This document shows, in pieces, positions 21,871 through 33,328 of a DNA stretch of 64,000 nucleotides. The notes beneath the pieces were generated by a model, which saw only the letters and a program-made list of their open reading frames with translations, did no database searches and was not told the origin of the DNA. The DNA is from Macrotis lagotis. Lineage: Eukaryota; Chordata; Mammalia; Peramelemorphia; Peramelidae. Location: the NCBI RefSeq assembly GCF_037893015.1, contig NC_133658.1, positions 142,085,822-142,149,821 of the forward strand, given 5' to 3'. The number at the start of each line of letters is the position of its first letter. Position 1 is the first letter of the stretch. The position numbers and the translations under genes are program-made.

Positions 21871-22975
21871 GGGTACTGATAATGAAGTTAGAACACAGGA
21901 AGTTTACCATTTTAGTCTATAAAAATAGAATTTTTATGACAAAGAGGTCTTAACAACTGAGGAAAAGCAAACAGAATTTTCATTTCCTGGCATGGGTTTG
22001 CATTACTAAATAGTTTATGCATGAGCTTTTTCTTTATTTTTGGAGGGGAATGTTGGTAATATTGATTTGATATCAAGGGAAAATACTTTACCACTGAATT
22101 ATAGATGTTTTAGTCAATATGACCTATATATGATGAAAAAATATTCCTTTTCTAAGTTCAAATACTAGCTTGAAGAGCTGTCATAACACTACTGTGTATT
22201 TTTATGAAACTCCCAAATGTCTGTGAATTTTAGTGTTTAGACCAGTATTACTTGTACTTCTATTCAGTTTGAAAGTGGTCCTTTCTCTTTTCCTTTAAGC
22301 TGATTATAGAGAATAGTAGTCATGCCAACATCAAGAATATTTGAGTTGATGACAGAGACCCATGAAAGGTGATTTGAATAATCCCAGCTAGTGCCTAAGA
22401 AAAAAATTGGGATGCCTGAAAAGGGATAGAGTCATAGTTTTTTTAATTTCAAATTTTTTCATTATTAATATGGGTAAAATTATTAATAGGTAAAAAATAG
22501 GAAAAATTTATGAGACTGACTTTCCATTCATTAAATGAATTATATTGTGCTCTATTTTTTTATTTTCAAGATATACATGCATATATTTTATATACATAAT
22601 TTAACAAGGTAGTAGCAAAATTGTTCCATTTTTATCTAAGTTGGGCATTGTTTTTTGTTTCCATGACTAAAAGAATAAGATATGCATTCTCAGAGATGTT
22701 CATGATTTCAGAGATCATGTAGTCAAAGTTTTCATTTTATTTTAACTATTTTATTATTATATGCTATTTTTTATACAATGATCACTTCTGGATAAGTTTT
22801 CCCTTTCCTACATCCTTTCTTACACACGCAAATATGCACTCACAAATACATACACACACAACACAAAACACAGACACATCAATTTAACAAAACTTAGATA
22901 TAGTTACCTGGTTGTTAAACAATAGGTGAATTTGCATTCATAGTCCACCACTTAAAAAGAAAAGTCTGTTTAATA
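21871..22975. other. Intergenic, A+T rich, unrecognised
   Basis: No gene. A short CA-rich stretch lies at about 22825-22880. No SINE in 1.1 kb. Confidence 0.5.
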
Positions 22976-22979
22976 AGCA

Positions 22980-23140
22980 GTAATCATACTGAACCAACAT
23001 TCTAACCCTTCATTTTAGATAAGGAAATAGACCCTTGAAAAATTAAGTCCAAATACAGTCCAAAATTGCAGAGGAAGAGGCAGATCTAGAATTCTATCCA
23101 AAGTATTCTGACTCCAAATCCATTTACCGTTCCATAGGCA
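22980..23140 (-). repeat. MIR fossil
   Basis: Antisense: cattttagataaggaaatag, then a degraded head ending near tccatttaccgttcc. Confidence 0.55.
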
Positions 23141-23167
23141 AAGGTGAATATCAAGATCATCTCACAT

Positions 23168-23311
23168 TGGGGCAGCTAGATAGTGCAATGGTACAGCACC
23201 GACCCTGGAGTCAGGAGTACCTGAGTTCAAATCTAGTCTCAGACACTTAAAAATTACCTAGCTGTGTGACCTTGGGCAAGTCATTTAACCCCATTGCCTT
23301 GCCCCCCCAAA
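23168..23311 (+). mobile_element. Type A SINE
   Basis: ttggggcagctagatagtgc, CORE (cctagctgtgtgaccttggg), ttgccttgc. The A tail has been replaced by a short C run. Confidence 0.88.
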
Positions 23312-23349
23312 TTGTCTCATGTCAAGAATAATTATAAGTAATGCATAGA

Positions 23350-23910
23350 TAGTGCATAGATAAGATTCACTCTCATCCATAACAATCATATTAAGTAGAT
23401 AATATAAGTATAATTACTCTATTTTGTATTTGAGGAAACAGAGAATAAATGACTGAGTCAGAGTCATATAATTCTTATTTATTTATTTATTTTTTCAGCC
23501 ATATGTCCATGTATTTTTTTAAGTAACAAAATTTCCTTCCATCCTCCCTTCCTAACCCCCTCCCCTCAGTAGTGAACAGTCAGGTTAGCATTATACATAT
23601 ATATTTTTGATAAACATCTTTATAGATTAGTCATTTTTTGGTTTGAGGAATTAGGATTAAGGGAAAGAAATATATAAGAATTAATTTTTATAAAATGTTC
23701 ATAAGATTTTGAAGGGTTGGCTTTTTGTTTTGTTTTGTTTTTCTTCCCCTGGATGGGGATAACATTGTACATAGCCAATTTAATATGATTGTTATAGCTC
23801 TCTGAACTGCTGAGAGGAGAGTCATATGATTCTAAGTATCAAAATAGAGATTTGAAGGCAGGATTTTGATTCAGAATCTGATGCCCTTTCAATTTAGATA
23901 GGACATCAGG
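23350..23910 (-). repeat. MIR split by an L1 3' end
   Basis: Antisense MIR from about 23350 to 23475 (tttgaggaaacagagaataa) continues at 23834-23910 (gagatttgaaggcaggattt). Confidence 0.65.
23476..23817 (-). mobile_element. L1 3' end, 342 bases, with target duplication
   Basis: Antisense L1 3' UTR (cccctcccctcagtagtgaa). Flanking 16-base repeat agagtcatataattct / agagtcatatgattct (23460-23475 and 23818-23833; one mismatch). Extremely 5'-truncated copy of the family also at 6.7 and 55.2 kb. Confidence 0.9.
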
Positions 23911-23954
23911 ATTGGATTGAGATATAGACCATCTCATATGCTTATAAAGTCAAT

Positions 23955-24142
23955 ATCAGAAACTTCAGACAGCTGTGTGACTGTGTGAGCAAGTCACTTA
24001 ACCATGATTGTCTCAGTTTCTCATTTATAAAACAAACTGGAGAAAGAAAATGGTAAACACCAGTGTTTTTGCCAAGAAAATCTCAAATGGGGTCATAAAG
24101 CATAAAGAGTTGGACACAATTGAAAATGATTGAATAACAAGA
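23955..24142 (+). mobile_element. Type B SINE, 5'-truncated
   Basis: Begins within the CORE (cagctgtgtgactgtgtgag) and retains the middle block and RTE-like tail (gagttggacacaattgaaaa). Confidence 0.82.
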
Positions 24143-24339
24143 CTTTACTTGTATCTACTATTGTTGAATCTTCTCTAATTTCAATAAAAATCATGGGAAA
24201 CAAACCTCAGTGCAACCTAAATCCTTCACACCATGACACCTGCGACACAAAATTTACATGTATCCAAAATTCTGTGCTTTTGTGATGATTTAGGGAATAG
24301 TTTTTAAAAATAGCAGTAATAATTCAAATGTGATAGTGA

Positions 24340-24510
24340 CAGTTGACTTTTATATGGTATTTTATAATGATAGATCCTTTCTAGATAGTATCTTTTTGAT
24401 GGCCCCATTGAACATAATAGTGTTGATGTTACCTTTAATTTTACAAATGAAGAAAAGAAGGCTTAGATAACTAGGTTGCTCAGCAAGGAACAGACAGATT
24501 AAGAGAGAAA
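24340..24510 (-). repeat. MIR fossil
   Basis: Antisense: aattttacaaatgaagaaaa and a degraded CORE, directly abutted by the next SINE. Confidence 0.5.
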
Positions 24511-24745
24511 TGGGCAGCTATCTAGTGAATAGAGTGCTGAGCCTAAAAACAGAAGAGTTGAGTTTAAATACAGCCTCAGATACTTATTAGTTATATAACC
24601 CTAGTTAAGCCACTTGAACTGTTTGCCTCAGTTTCCTCATCTGTGAAATCAGTTGGAGAAGGAAATGATAAACCATTGTAGTATCTTTGCCAAGAAAACC
24701 TTAAATGAGATCATGAAAATCTGAAATAACTGAACACCAATGAAG
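24511..24745 (+). mobile_element. Type B SINE
   Basis: gggcagctatctagtgaata, CORE, cctcagtttcctcatctgtg, and a degraded RTE-like tail. Confidence 0.85.
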
Positions 24746-25089
24746 CACACAAAAACAAAACAATGTATATTATTTGACAAAAGATGGTCTTTTGTTTTTC
24801 TCTCAAACTTCACTAAGCTACAAAGACAAGTATGTTTATTTTGATGCTTCAAAAACCTGAAAGTGTTTAAGTACATTATAGTTGACTTTGGTTTTTTTTC
24901 TTTTCTTTGAACTAATTTTAGAAGTTCTTCTAAAGAAAGAGTTAATGCTTAGGAGTATTTTCTCCCTATTTCTTATCCTAGCTTTATAATCATTTTAAAT
25001 TGCTGAATTTTCCTATTAGTGCCACTGTTTTCTATTTCCCCCCCTAAAAAATAGATTTATTTTGTAAAATGCTTTCCCAAGACTCTCTC

Positions 25090-25590
25090 TTTGAGTTCCC
25101 TGTTTCATTCAATAACAAGCTAGCTTATCAGTTAAAATTCCAAATTATATGGTCTCCCTTAGAAATGCTGGGAAATTGTCATTTCTTTCCCAAAACACAA
25201 CTCTGATAAGATGGAGGGCAATCTCTTCTGCAAGAAACTGAGGTTCTCCCCAAAACAGTAAATTCTGGGAAGTAAATAAAGGCCTTGGTCAGAGTCTGTA
25301 TGTCAGGTGAATAAATTAAGGGGAAACATTTCTTTGATGAATTCCTCAATTACCCTAATCAAGTAATAAGGCACAGACATTTTAGCAATAACATCCTGCA
25401 GAGAGTGGTTATATATGATTATTGGTGCCTGAGTAACTTGGGGCTATCTTCAAGATGATTGGCTAATGGTGATCCTTGTTAAGAGCTTTTATAAACCTTT
25501 TCCATAGTTTATTAAAACATGATAAAAGACCAGCTTTGTTGTGATCTTGCTCTTCTTGGACTTTGAAGAAATAAAGAAGGATACAGCAGA
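25090..25590 (+). mobile_element. Candidate solo LTR (weak)
   Basis: A promoter-like order is visible: an inverted CCAAT box (gattggctaa near 25458), a TATA-like ttttataaacc near 25490, and AATAAA (gaaataaagaagg) near 25571, as in a U3-R-U5 LTR. No TG...CA ends, target duplication or internal retroviral genes were found, so it may instead be unrelated unique sequence. Confidence 0.25.
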
Positions 25591-26523
25591 ATAGATCAAT
25601 GTTCTAGATGGAAGAGGGAGAGAAATTGTCCTCCTCTAAAGACAGAGGTAGCATAGACATATACTTTTATTTAGCCTGGGGGGGGTATTCTATGGGTAAT
25701 TTTCATGAAGCTCACCTACTATATAGAGGAAAGAAGAATTTTTCACTCTTTCTGCACTGTGATCTCAATATCATGAGAACAATGCAGAAGTTCTTAGATG
25801 ATTAGACTACTTAGAAGTACAGCTATAAAGCAGAGTACTTTATCTGGGGTTCTAGTCAGAGAAGGAAGATTTCTTGGGTAACACCATCTTTGAAACTTGT
25901 CTTAGGAATAACCCCAAGTTCTAGAGTTTTCAAATTTAAAAGTTCAGAGACAAGTCGAGAGAGAGAGAGAGAGAGAGAGGAATTTCCTGATGCAATTAAT
26001 AAATTGGAGAATTAATATTCATCTCAGTCATTTATTCCTAAAGTGCAGTTCAGATGGAAAGAAGATTGGTTATTCAGCAGTCCTCGTGATATACTTTCCT
26101 TCTGGGGGAAGTCTACAACATTGGATGAAACCATAGGTATTCAGGAACTACATAGGCTTCTTTGGGGAAAAGGAATTAACCAGAATGTTCACAAATTCCC
26201 TACAAACCCCAAATTCAGCTTTCATTTAGGGTGAGCTGATAGCATATTTGAATGCTCCATTAAAGTGTCTGCTTACTGTGCAGTAAAATTCATTCTATTC
26301 CCTCCCCATACACATTATTACAATGAATGTCTATATGAAAGCTGGAGACATGATTACCCATATCTGAGACCTGGATTTATATTATATACCTGTATGATAT
26401 TAGGAGATCTTCCTTAAAAATTTCTGGGTAGGGTTGATCAGTCAGAGAGGGAGAAAGAAAATGACCGTGTTGAGGATCAGCCCAGAACCAAACAGTCTGC
26501 GTGAGTTCAAGAGTTTTGGGGTT
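25591..26523. other. Intergenic, unrecognised, with short (GA)n
   Basis: No gene. (GA)n at 25957-25979. About 1.8 kb (24.75-26.52 kb) lacks any SINE. Confidence 0.5.
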
Positions 26524-26694
26524 TTTTGTTGTTGTTGTTGGGTTTTTTTTAGGTTTTTGCAAGGCAAATGGGATTAAATAGCTTGCGCAAGGCCACACAG
26601 CTAGGTAATTATTAAGTGTCTGAGGTCGGATTTGAACTCAGGTACACCTGACTCCAGGGCTGGTGCTCTATCCACTGCGCCAACTAGCTGCCCC
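26524..26694 (-). mobile_element. Type A SINE
   Basis: Antisense tail of T and gtt units, tttttgcaaggcaaatggga, CORE, complete head ending cgccaactagctgcccc. Flanked by tggggttt-type repeats. Confidence 0.92.
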
Positions 26695-26729
26695 TGGGGT
26701 TTCTGACCTATGGACCATATCACTTGGAA

Positions 26730-26800
26730 AGAAAAAGTAAAACTATTTATTTATTAATTTATCAATTTATTTATTTACTAATTTATTAAGGTAAATTGAC
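26730..26800. repeat. (TTTA)n-like low-complexity tract
   Basis: Runs of ttta and aattta units. Confidence 0.8.
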
Positions 26801-26969
26801 ACAAAACTATTTTTTTCTTCCTTTGGCAAGGTTTCTAGAATGGGAATTATCTAGGTAGTATAATTGAATTAAAACAATTTCATTAAATTTTAAATTGTAT
26901 GTTAGCACAAAGTAAAGATATTTGAAAATGACTGATGATTGATGAAGAGTGGGTTTTGATGCAGTAGAA

Positions 26970-27395
26970 AAACAAAATAAAAAGCACTAGATTTAGAATC
27001 AGAGTTTCTGGGTTCAAATCCTTGTTTTCACTTCTTATTTTTGCAAATTTGGATAAATCACCTAAAGTCTCTAGTTCTCAATTTCCTCATCAGTAGAATG
27101 AGGATCATAATACTTGCACTATTATGTAAATATTAGAGAGTTAACTAAATATGATTGGATCTCTAGAGGAGAGTTCCAGAGACTTACCCTTTTCCTGGAG
27201 GAAAATGGGACCAGAGAGCTAAAAATGGAAAGGAAACTTGGAGGTCACCTAGTACAAATGAAGAAAGTGAGACTTAAAAATGCTAAATAACTTGCCAGTG
27301 CTCATTTAGGCATAAACAGTAGAGCCAGAATTTAAACTCAAAGCTTTTGACTCTGGATCTGTATTTTTCTACTTGTGCCATCTCCAATATTTATT
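26970..27395. repeat. Sense and antisense MIR fossils
   Basis: Sense MIR at about 26975-27130 (ctgggttcaaatccttgttt). Antisense MIR-like at about 27220-27395 (aacttggaggtcacctagta). Confidence 0.6.
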
Positions 27396-27399
27396 TACA

Positions 27400-27622
27400 T
27401 GTCTTGGATGAAGGCAGATGGCATATTTATCAAATTAATGGATGACATGAAGTGAGAAGGTATAATTAATACTATGAATAAAAGAACCAAGATTAATGGG
27501 TAATGAGGCATGATTAGGAAGGTGAAGAACCTTGAAATCATAGCATAAGCTTGGTTGAAGGAACTGAAATAATTTAGCTTGTAAAAAAGAAGACATAGAG
27601 CGAATATAATAGCTGTCTTCAA
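27400..27622 (-). repeat. CR1/L3 LINE fragment, first part
   Basis: Antisense CR1/L3 blocks in order: atggatgacatgaagtgaga, ggttgaaggaactgaaataa, then agctgtcttcaaatg. The following part of the same LINE appears at 29680, beyond an L2. Confidence 0.65.
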
Positions 27623-27699
27623 ATGGTTTCTAGGCTTCCATTGGTTTAATTGTCATATGCAAATGACTCCTAGATCTATTATATCTAGCCCTGGTTTCT

Positions 27700-27853
27700 T
27701 TTTTATTGTTTGTTTGTTTTTGCAAGATGATGGGGTTAAGAGACTTGCCCAAGGTCACACAGCTAGGAAATTAAGTGTCTGAGGTCAGATTTGAACTCAG
27801 ATACTCCTGAATCCAGGGCAGGTGCTCTATCCATTTTATCACTTTGCCACCCC
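27700..27853 (-). mobile_element. Type A SINE in L2
   Basis: Antisense: gtttttgcaagatgatgggg, CORE, head ctctatccatttt. Flanked by agccctggtttct and agccatggtttct, a target duplication with one mismatch. Confidence 0.88.
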
Positions 27854-28632
27854 ATAGCCATGGTTTCTCTCCTGAGTTCCAGTCCCATATCTCCTACTGC
27901 CTATCAGACATTGCTAACTGGATGTCCTATAGACACCCCAAAATCCACATTCTCAAAACAGAATCCACCTTTTCTTCCAAACTTTCATTCCTCTTCAAAT
28001 ATCCCTTTCTCTGTAAATGGTATCCCCATATTTCTGTAGGCTGACAATCAGCAAGCATTTATTAAGCCCTTTGTATATCACTAGACACCAAACTAAAAGC
28101 TGGAAATACAAATAGAGTCAACAAGAATGACAATAACTGCCCTCAAGGACTTCACATTCCAAAGGAGGAAGGTAACATTTAGAGCAGTGGAAAAGTAGGG
28201 GTTGGAGGGTGGGGAGACATTACCTAAGTACAGACATGGTAGTGAAGTCTAAGAGTCAGAAGCATACTCAAGAAATGAAAGAAGTATGACTAGCCTCTGT
28301 CTGTCTTCAAAATGGAAATCACAGAAAGAATAGTGGGGTTGGGGGGTGCAGTAGAGTGGAAGGAAGTCCCAGTATGAGAAGACAGCTGAGACTTAGTATC
28401 AAAGTTCAGTATATTTGAAGCACAGCTGGGAGGGAAATGAAGGTGATTCAGCTTCACTACCTAAAAATTAGTTTTGAATCCCCCCCTGCCCCCCTCATCC
28501 AATCAATCACTGCATTGTTCATGCTATCTCAACATCTCTTATACTTGCAGATCTCCCTCACTTCTCACTTGGATTATTGCAAAAATTTTCCATTTGGCCC
28601 ACCTGCCTCATCTCTCCCCTCAGATGGCAAAG

Positions 28633-28817
28633 TGACCTTCTGAAAACAAGGCCTTCACCATTTTACTCTTCCTTAATAAATCCTAGGGCTCATTTTTATT
28701 TTTTGGATGAAAGAGGAACTTCTGTTTAGTATATAAAGCATGCTACAACATTTTTCCAACCTCTATTTCCAGTGTGTTTAGGTGGCACAGAGGATAGAGC
28801 ATTGACTGGCCTTAGAG
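28633..28817 (+). repeat. L2/SINE junction block, copy 1
   Basis: L2 sequence plus the first bases of a SINE head, recurring with the same junction at 58975-59154. Shared sequence includes aaatcctagggctcattttt and gtatataaagcatgctac. Confidence 0.8.
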
Positions 28818-29085
28818 TCAGGAGGGCAGGAGTTCAAATCCAGCCACAGATACTTCACACTTCCTAGCTGTGTGATCTTGGGCAAGTCACTTAACCCTGA
28901 CTGCCTCACATCCAGGTTTATCTCCAGTGGTCTTGATTCATATCTGGCCACTGAATCCAGATGGCTCTGGCAGAGTGAGGCTGATAACTTAGCACAACCC
29001 TGCCTCTCACTCAAATCCAATTCACGTGCTTGTCTTGGTATCACCTCCCTGATATGGTCTTCAAAAAGAAGGACAAACATCACAT
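28781..29085 (+). mobile_element. Type C SINE in L2
   Basis: ggtggcacagaggatagagc, CORE (cctagctgtgtgatcttggg), then the type C tail: catccaggtttatctccagt, caaatccaattcacgtgctt, gaaggacaaacatca. Confidence 0.92.
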
Positions 29086-29419
29086 TATGCTTCTTTACTT
29101 ATTAATCCAGTCAACATAACCTTCTTTCAGAACAGATAACATTCCAAATCCTGCCTCTGCACAGATGGTATCAATGCCTAGCAAGCACTTCCTTTGTCAT
29201 TTTCTTCATTACACATGCTTAATTTATTAAAAACTTAGCTTAAATGCCATCTCCTACGTGAAGCCTTTTCCATTTCCCTCAGCAGCTAATTTTCCTTCAT
29301 TATCTTACCTTATATCACACTCTAATGCAATTATCTCATATTTCTTTTGCAAGTATATGTTATAATAGATAGAATTCAAGGTCCCTGAGGACAGGAATGT
29401 TTGTCTTTTTATGTCTAGA

Positions 29420-29560
29420 GTCAAAGTCAAAATCCATAAACATTAAGTGCCTATCATTTTGCCAGACATTATGCTAAGAACTGGGGATCAAAGAAAAGTT
29501 AGTATAGATTTTGCTCTCAGGGATTTGTAATCTAATGGGAGAAGATCACTTAGAAAAATG
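29420..29560 (-). repeat. L2 3' end, antisense
   Basis: cattaagtgcctatcatttt, gctaagaactggggatcaaa, gggatttgtaatctaatggg: the reverse of the L2 3' terminus. Confidence 0.7.
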
Positions 29561-29679
29561 AAGTTGGAACTGGGGAAAGGAGAAGAGGGATAAAATGAAG
29601 TCCTTTAATTGGTCTGGTAAAGATATGAGTAGATGTGAATTACAGCATTGATTTTATCTTGGAGAATGATGGATGGAAA

Positions 29680-30045
29680 TTGCAGAGAGAGAGATTTCAG
29701 TTTGATATTAGGAAAAAATTTCTCCTAATCCAAAAAGGGAATATGCTGCTTCACAAAATGGTAAGTTTTTTATCCTTAGAGATAGGGAATATTTTGGAGG
29801 AAATTAATATTTTGGATATGGATTAAACTAGATCAGTGATACTCAACTTTTTAGTGTCAGAATACTTTTTTCCTGTCTTAAAAGTAACTGGGCCTCCTCC
29901 CCTCCCTAAGCAATTTTTTTTTGTATATTACCTTATACTTAATGCTCTTTACCATATTTGAAATTAAAATTTCTTACTATTTTTATGAAAATAATTTTGA
30001 CCTCAAGGTTTTTCTGTGGTTCTTTCCAACTCTGCAATTCTACAA
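29680..30045 (-). repeat. CR1/L3 fragment, second part, with inserted hAT fossil
   Basis: Antisense CR1/L3: ggaaattgcagagagagaga, gatattaggaaaaaatttct, then ttaaactagat. The 3' end resumes at about 29995 (ggttctttccaactctgcaa). Confidence 0.65.
29834..29994. mobile_element. hAT-type DNA element fossil
   Basis: Begins cagtgatactcaactttttt-like sequence, close to the CAGTGGTTCTCAAA terminal repeat of Charlie/MER5-type hATs, and ends near tgaaaataattttgacctc. The right terminal repeat is lost. Confidence 0.45.
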
Positions 30046-30825
30046 TTCAGGCTGTGATTTAGCTGCTATATGAAGGTTCATCTTTTTAAGTGGGATAAAG
30101 CCAAATTTTAAGTCTTTGCTAAATAGTTCATTTTGTTACATGAAGGACTCAAAAGATCCCACAGAAAATAATTCTATTCAATACTTTCCTTTGCCTCTCT
30201 GAGAACATAACCTTCTTTGAAAGAAGTTGGGGGAAATAACACAATGTGTACCTCACTCATCATTGGGAGTATAAGAAACACTATCAGGTATTCTAGGAAA
30301 CACTGGATAAATTACTGGATAAATCTAGTTTCTTCAAAAAAGTCTTTTCTGAGAGACCATTGGAGAGTCCTGGATTCTCAAGAGCTAAGTCAGCAGAACC
30401 AAGCCCAGGCATATATGGTTTACAATGAAGAGATTTTGTATATGCTGCATTTGTATATAATACAATCTATTTGTTGTCTAAAAATAAGTCTAACTGATGG
30501 GGGTGAGAAGAGCAGTGTCAAGGATGGCTTAATAGCAGAAAGTTGTTCTATGAGTAATGAAATATTTAAGTATTTTATCTATATCATAGAAGTGACCTAC
30601 TAAGAGATCTCTTTTAGGAGAGGGAGCATCCACATTTACCACTTGGCAATACCACTTTGATGATTTCTCCACCCTGACTCCATGAACATCATCATCCTGC
30701 AGGATCACAGTAGAACTGGTACTCACACCTCATCAGCATCTGTTGCCTCTTGGGTCATTTTGACTAGAAGATAATCAGAGAACTCTTTCCCAAACTTGCT
30801 TCTAACAGAGTACCCAATAAATATT
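30046..30825. other. Intergenic, unrecognised
   Basis: Two frames of 128 and 119 codons cross this stretch and its edge; neither has recognisable similarity. No gene called. Confidence 0.45.
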
Positions 30826-32345
30826 AAAACAATATGATACTGGCTAAGAAATAGTGATGGATAAGTGGAATAGATTAGGTACATGAAAACAATAGCCAGA
30901 AGTGATAGTAAATAGTAATCTAGTGTTTGATAGATGTGAAGATCTAAGTTATGGGACAAAAACTCACTATTTGACAGGAATTTCTGGGAAAACTGAAAAG
31001 CAGTTTGGCAGAAATTAGATATAGACCAACATATCATACTGTATACTAAGATAAGGTTAAAATGGGTATATGATTTAGACATATCTAAGCAAATTAAGTA
31101 GTAGTTTACCCATAAAATTTATGGATAATGGAAGAATTTGTCACCAAACAAGAGATATTGAGAGTATTATAGGATGCAAAATAGATAATTCTGATATGTT
31201 AGATTAAAAAGGTTGCACAAACAAAACCAATGTAGCTAAAATTAGAAAGAAAGCAGAATTTTTTTTTAACAGCAAAATTCTATCCTAAAGGCTTCATTTC
31301 TCAAATACAGAGAGAACTGGGTCAAAGTTATAAGATGACAAGTCATTCCCCAAATGATAAATGGTCAAAGGTTATGAACAGAAGAAGAAATCATGAATAA
31401 AAACATACTCAAAATTGCTATTGATTAGAGAAATACAAATTAAAACAACCTAAAGTATCACCTCACATGTAATCAGATTGACTAATAGGACAGAAAGGGA
31501 AAATGACAAATGCTGGAGAGGATGTAGAAAAATTGGGACACTAAGGCAATGTTGGTGGGAATATGAACTGATCCAACCATTTTGTAGAGGAATTTGGAAT
31601 TATGGACAAAGGACTATAAAACTGTGCATTCTCCTTAACCCAGAAATACCACTTCTAGTTCTGCATTCCAAAGAGGTATTTTTTTTAAAAAAGGAAAAGA
31701 ACCTTTATATACAAATATTTATAGCAACTTTTTTTGTGGTGGCAAAGAATTTGAAATTGAGAGCTGTCTATTATTTGGGGATTTACGAAATAGTTGTGAT
31801 GGCATACACAAGAAATGTTGAGCAGGATGGATTCAGAAAAATAAAACAAACCAAAACAAACCTGTGAAGACTTATATACGAATTGAGCCAAAGTGAAGTG
31901 AGCAGAACTGGGAGAACACTGTATATAGCAAAAGCAATATTGTATAATGATCAATTATGAATGACTTAGCTATTCTCAGCAATACAATGATCCAAGACAA
32001 TTCTGAAGGACTTATAATGATTAGTGCTATCCACCTCCAGAGAAAGAACTGATAGAGTCTGAATGCAGATCATAGCATACTTTTAAAAACTTAATTTTTC
32101 TTATTTTGTGTGAATGTTTGTGTGGTGTATATGGTGTGTATATGTATGTGGGGGGGATTGTGTGTTTTTTGGTCATATGGCCAATGTAGAAATATGCTTT
32201 GCAGGATTTCATGTGAATATCAAATTGCTTGCCTTATTAATAAAAGAAGAGGGGAGGTAGGGAGAGAGGCAGAGAATTTGAAATTTAAAATTTTGAAAAT
32301 ATGTTATTACATGTAATTGGAAAATTATAAAAATTAAAAAATAAA
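30826..32345 (+). mobile_element. L1, ORF2 C-terminal region and 3' UTR
   Basis: Sense L1 ORF2 in order: aatatgatactggctaagaa, ggaatagattaggtacatga, caagtcattccccaaatgat, ggagaggatgtagaaaaatt, ccagaaataccacttcta. Then the 3' UTR to ttacatgtaattggaaaatt and an A-rich end. Many stops and frameshifts: a dead, 5'-truncated copy. The fragment of ORF at 31478-31867 belongs to it. Confidence 0.9.
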
Positions 32346-32359
32346 AGAGCACCCAGGTC

Positions 32360-32570
32360 AGCCATCTCATTTCCCTCCTTGGTGAACTTCTTAGGATTTC
32401 TCCATTAGTTTCCCCTTTCAGCTTCCTTTGTTGTAATCACTTTCTCCATTAGATTGTAAACTCCTTGAGGAAAGGAACTATCTTTTTTTTTTTGCATTTT
32501 TATCTGGAGTACTTACACAATGGCATGCATACAGTCCACTCTCTAAAATGTTTATGGACTGCCTGATCCA
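32360..32570 (+). repeat. L2 3' end
   Basis: ttgtaaactccttgaggaaa, then tttttatctggagtacttac and a degraded terminus. Confidence 0.65.
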
Positions 32571-32599
32571 CAAAGAGAATATCAGAAATATTTTAATTT

Positions 32600-32781
32600 G
32601 GTTTTTTTTTTTTTGGGTTTGTTTTTTGTTTTTATTTAAGGCACTTTAAGGATTTAAAGATTAAGTCACTTGCCCAAGGTCACACAGGTAGGCAATTATT
32701 AAGTGTCTGAGGCCTGATTTGAACTCAAATACTACTGACTAGGGGGTCAGCACTCTATGGACTGCCCCACCTAGCTGCCCC
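32600..32781 (-). mobile_element. Type A SINE with target duplication
   Basis: Antisense tail of T/G runs, then gacttgcccaaggtcaca-type CORE region, complete head gccccacctagctgcccc. Flanked by aaatattttaattt and aaatactttaattt (32586-32599 and 32782-32795; one mismatch). Confidence 0.9.
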
Positions 32782-33091
32782 AAATACTTTAATTTCTAAA
32801 GTAAATTCTGGTCGAAATGAAAATCAGGGTAATCATGACTTTTTTTGAGCTTGACATGCAGAGGAAGAATTAGGCTCATTCTATTTTACTTTAGTATGTT
32901 AGAAGTTGCAAAGATTCAAATTTAGGCTTAATGTCAGAGAAAGAAATTCTTCCTAATTATTGGAACTATCTAATAATGGAAGCAGCTACCTCCAGAGGTT
33001 TTGATCTCTGCAGTCTTCAATCACATTCTGGGTGACTACTTGTTGGTATTATTATGGAGAGGAATTCCTTTTGGTATGAGTTGGACTAGAT

Positions 33092-33133
33092 CAGTTGTGT
33101 CAAATTCAAAGAGAAAAAAGAGGCAACTAAAGT

Positions 33134-33189
<56 letters not shown>

Positions 33190-33328
33190 GAGGCTGCATA
33201 ATGCTTTAGGTAATAACATATTAATGTGGTCTCTGTTCTGTTGAATTTTTATTTTTTAAACATTTCCTAATTACTTTTCAATTTGGTTACTTCATTATTT
33301 CACTAACAGAGCATGATTGACCCCTCTG
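33092..33328. mobile_element. hAT-type non-autonomous DNA element
   Basis: Ends cagttgtgtcaaattcaaa and (reverse) cagaggggtcaatcat form an imperfect terminal inverted repeat. Candidate 8-base target repeats gactagat / gcctatat (6 of 8) fit hAT. The interior holds a (TA)n microsatellite. It lies inside a CR1/L3 whose sequence continues on both sides. Confidence 0.7.
33136..33187. repeat. (TA)n microsatellite
   Basis: About 26 units, expanded inside the hAT element. Confidence 0.97.

Larger units (their letters stand above)
27640..29420 (+). repeat. L2 LINE, late RT region to 3' end, with two nested SINEs
   Basis: Sense L2: the degraded YADD-equivalent (tatgcaaatgactcc near 27656), ctctcctgagttccagtccc (27868), ggattattgcaaaaattttc (28570), agccttttccatttccctca near 29260, and a 3' part to about 29420 (tccctgaggacaggaatg). 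Interrupted by a type A and a type C SINE. No intact reading frame. Confidence 0.75.

Noticed and set aside
28778-29105. Opposed ORFs of 101 and 77 codons
   Set aside because: Both are translations of a type C SINE.
30217-30603. 128-codon plus-strand ORF
   Set aside because: A+T-rich open frame without recognisable motif, next to an L1 fragment; no splice or promoter support.
31478-31867. 129-codon plus-strand ORF
   Set aside because: Part of the decayed L1 ORF2 C-terminal region, not an independent gene.
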